Assembly: GCA_002316385.1 (NCBI GenBank)
Contig: DCDL01000058.1
Coordinates: 63,025-85,933 of the forward strand
Length of the DNA: 22,909 nt
Origin: Clostridium sp. UBA1056
GTDB lineage: Bacteria > Bacillota > Clostridia > Clostridiales > Clostridiaceae
Reading direction: 5' to 3'
Each line of letters starts with the position of its first letter. The stretch's first letter is position 1. Below are positions 21,582 through 22,909 of this stretch, one piece after another. Position numbers and translations under genes: made by a program. The notes below the pieces were generated by a model. The model had not been told where the DNA came from. It ran no database searches and was given only the letters and a program-made list of their open reading frames with translations.

Positions 21582-22808
21582 GTGAATAAGATTTTTGTTA
21601 ATTATGAAGTGAAAAAAAGTACTTTTATTTTAATATCACTTCTTACTTTTTTTATAATTATTCAAGGGATAATGTATGTAGTATATACTAATAATCAAAA
21701 GCAAGATTATATTGATATAATGGGTTGTTTTATATATAAAGCCAAAATCCTCAATCCGGAATTGGAAAAAGAATTAATTCCACTGATTGCTAATGATATT
21801 AATGATGCAGATAAAGAGGCTGGCAATGCACTCTTAAAAGAATATGGGATAACAACTAAACTTGATAACCGCTTATTTCCCAACTTAAGAAATAACTATG
21901 GAATATTAGCGGCCAGTGTAGTTTTTGCATTACTCATATTAATATTGAATTATCTACAGTTTAACTATTTCTTTAAAAAGGTAAGAAAAATAACTTTAGC
22001 AGCCAACAAAATATTAGATAATGAGTATAGTATTCTAATTAATGAAGATGAGGAAGGCGATTTTTCCAAATTGGCTATAGCATTCGCTAATATACGCAGT
22101 ATTATAAGAAATAACCTTAGCTCTATTCAAAACGAAAAGGAGTATCTTGTGGAGCTTTTACAAAATATATCCCATCAGTTAAGGACGAAGCTTACTACTA
22201 TGATATTACATAATGATATATTATTACATAGAAAATTAACAGAAGAACAAAGGATACATTTTCTAGAAGATAACCGGAATCAGCTTGATAAAATGAATAT
22301 TATGATAAAAAATATACTAAAATTAGCAAAGTTGGATGCAAGCACAATAGAATTTTATAAAAAGGAGAATAATCTAAACAAAACTATTGAAGAAGTTGTA
22401 TATGACCTTAAGCGGCTGGCTAAGGATGATGATATTGATTTGAGTATAAACTGTAATGAACAGATTAATTTATTGCATGATAAGTTTTGGATGCAGGAGG
22501 CTTTTACTAATATTATAAAAAACTGCATTGACCATACACCGCCAAAGGGAACCATCAAAATTAGTTTAAATGATAATCCTGTATATTTTCGAGTTACAAT
22601 TGAAGATACAGGAGAAGGCATTGCAAGAGAAGATATTCCTAATATTTTCAAAAGATTTTATAAGGGTAAAAATTCAAGCAAAAAAGATTCTGTGGGCATT
22701 GGATTAGCAATTTCAAAATCTATCATTGAAGCTCATGATGGATATATTGATGTTAAAAGTGAAAAAGGGGAAGGCACTAGTTTTTCTATAGCCTTTATGA
22801 AGTATTAA
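21582..22808 (+). CDS. Sensor histidine kinase of the ABC operon
   Basis: The 408-residue kinase has two membrane spans (about 14-36 and 108-131) around a 70-residue extracytoplasmic part, a HAMP-like linker (132-185), a HisKA domain with His198 in ISHQLRTKLTTM, and an HATPase domain: N box NIIKNCIDHTPP, G1 box DTGEGIAREDIP, F box IFKRFYKGKN, G2 box GIGLAISKSII. The H-box normally reads H-E/Q-L-R/K-T-P; here Pro is replaced by Lys203. The short outer loop suggests it senses the membrane or the transporter rather than a free ligand. GTG at 21582 is 2 bp after the regulator's stop, in keeping with coupled translation. No terminator is visible before the repeat that follows. Confidence 0.93.
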   Translation: MNKIFVNYEVKKSTFILISLLTFFIIIQGIMYVVYTNNQKQDYIDIMGCFIYKAKILNPELEKELIPLIANDINDADKEAGNALLKEYGITTKLDNRLFPNLRNNYGILAASVVFALLILILNYLQFNYFFKKVRKITLAANKILDNEYSILINEDEEGDFSKLAIAFANIRSIIRNNLSSIQNEKEYLVELLQNISHQLRTKLTTMILHNDILLHRKLTEEQRIHFLEDNRNQLDKMNIMIKNILKLAKLDASTIEFYKKENNLNKTIEEVVYDLKRLAKDDDIDLSINCNEQINLLHDKFWMQEAFTNIIKNCIDHTPPKGTIKISLNDNPVYFRVTIEDTGEGIAREDIPNIFKRFYKGKNSSKKDSVGIGLAISKSIIEAHDGYIDVKSEKGEGTSFSIAFMKY

Positions 22809-22822
22809 TTCCGTTATATTTA

Positions 22823-22909
22823 AGGCACTTTCAAAAAATAAATAAGTCAGAATGCTTGTCTATTTTGTGTCATACTGCATCAACAGAACCCTTAGATAGT
22901 GCTACTATC
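22823..22909 (+). repeat. Repeat family C, copy 3 (runs off the window)
   Basis: AGGCACTTTCAAAAAATAAATA, AGTCAGAATG and TTTTGTGT repeat 117-165 in order and orientation with a few changes. After about 22873 the sequence diverges from copy 1, which there enters a family A-like stretch. It may be the left end of a longer element that continues outside the window. Confidence 0.6.

Overview
The window looks like chromosomal DNA of a low-G+C Gram-positive anaerobe of the class Clostridia, most likely Lachnospiraceae or a close relative. The base composition is very AT-rich, start codons are ATG, TTG or GTG behind strong GGAGG-type Shine-Dalgarno (SD) sites, and the gene families (CD3324-type regulator, SdpI-like protein, clostridial-type heme oxygenase, BA_5634-like protein with an ABC transporter) fit that group. 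The species cannot be named from the sequence alone.

Layout. 1-456 holds a hairpin and two interspersed repeats upstream of a YeiH/PSE-type membrane transporter (457-1494). 1645-3017 is decayed: a MerR regulator fused to a methyltransferase and split by one TAA codon, and the N-terminal half of a nitroreductase. 3335-5629 carries a ClpP paralogue with a Ser-His-Asn active site, a small membrane protein and a methyltransferase. 6226-7716 is a divergent PadR regulator/heme oxygenase pair with overlapping promoters, two matching palindromic operators and a long structured padR leader. 7698-9701 holds leucyl aminopeptidase (pepA) between two direct copies of a roughly 210-bp segment. The first copy encodes a 31-residue holin-like (Hol_Tox/type I toxin-like) peptide with its SD in a hairpin; the second has lost SD and start codon. 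9763-11705 has an unrecognised 219-residue protein and remnants of an ABC ATPase and a GyrI-like domain. 11706-14801 contains a Nif3-like protein, a flavin reductase facing an HxlR regulator gene broken by TAG, a GNAT acetyltransferase and a CD3324-type regulator. 14885-16287 has small unrecognised ORFs, an SdpI-like membrane protein and an HD-domain protein.

16995-22808 is a compact five-gene operon on the + strand: membrane-anchored BA_5634-like protein, MacB-type ATPase, 819-residue FtsX-type permease, OmpR-type response regulator and sensor kinase. It looks like a self-regulated cell-envelope stress or antimicrobial-peptide resistance module.

Three interspersed repeat families (A: about 75-195 bp; B: about 160-220 bp with a terminator-like hairpin; C: an 85-bp MITE-like element with inverted ends) account for much of the intergenic DNA. 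The most interesting items are the SD-sequestered toxin-like gene with its dead duplicate around pepA, the padR/heme oxygenase control region and leader, the ClpP with Asn at the catalytic Asp position, and the concentration of genes broken by single stop codons (TAA, TAG and TGA each used once).
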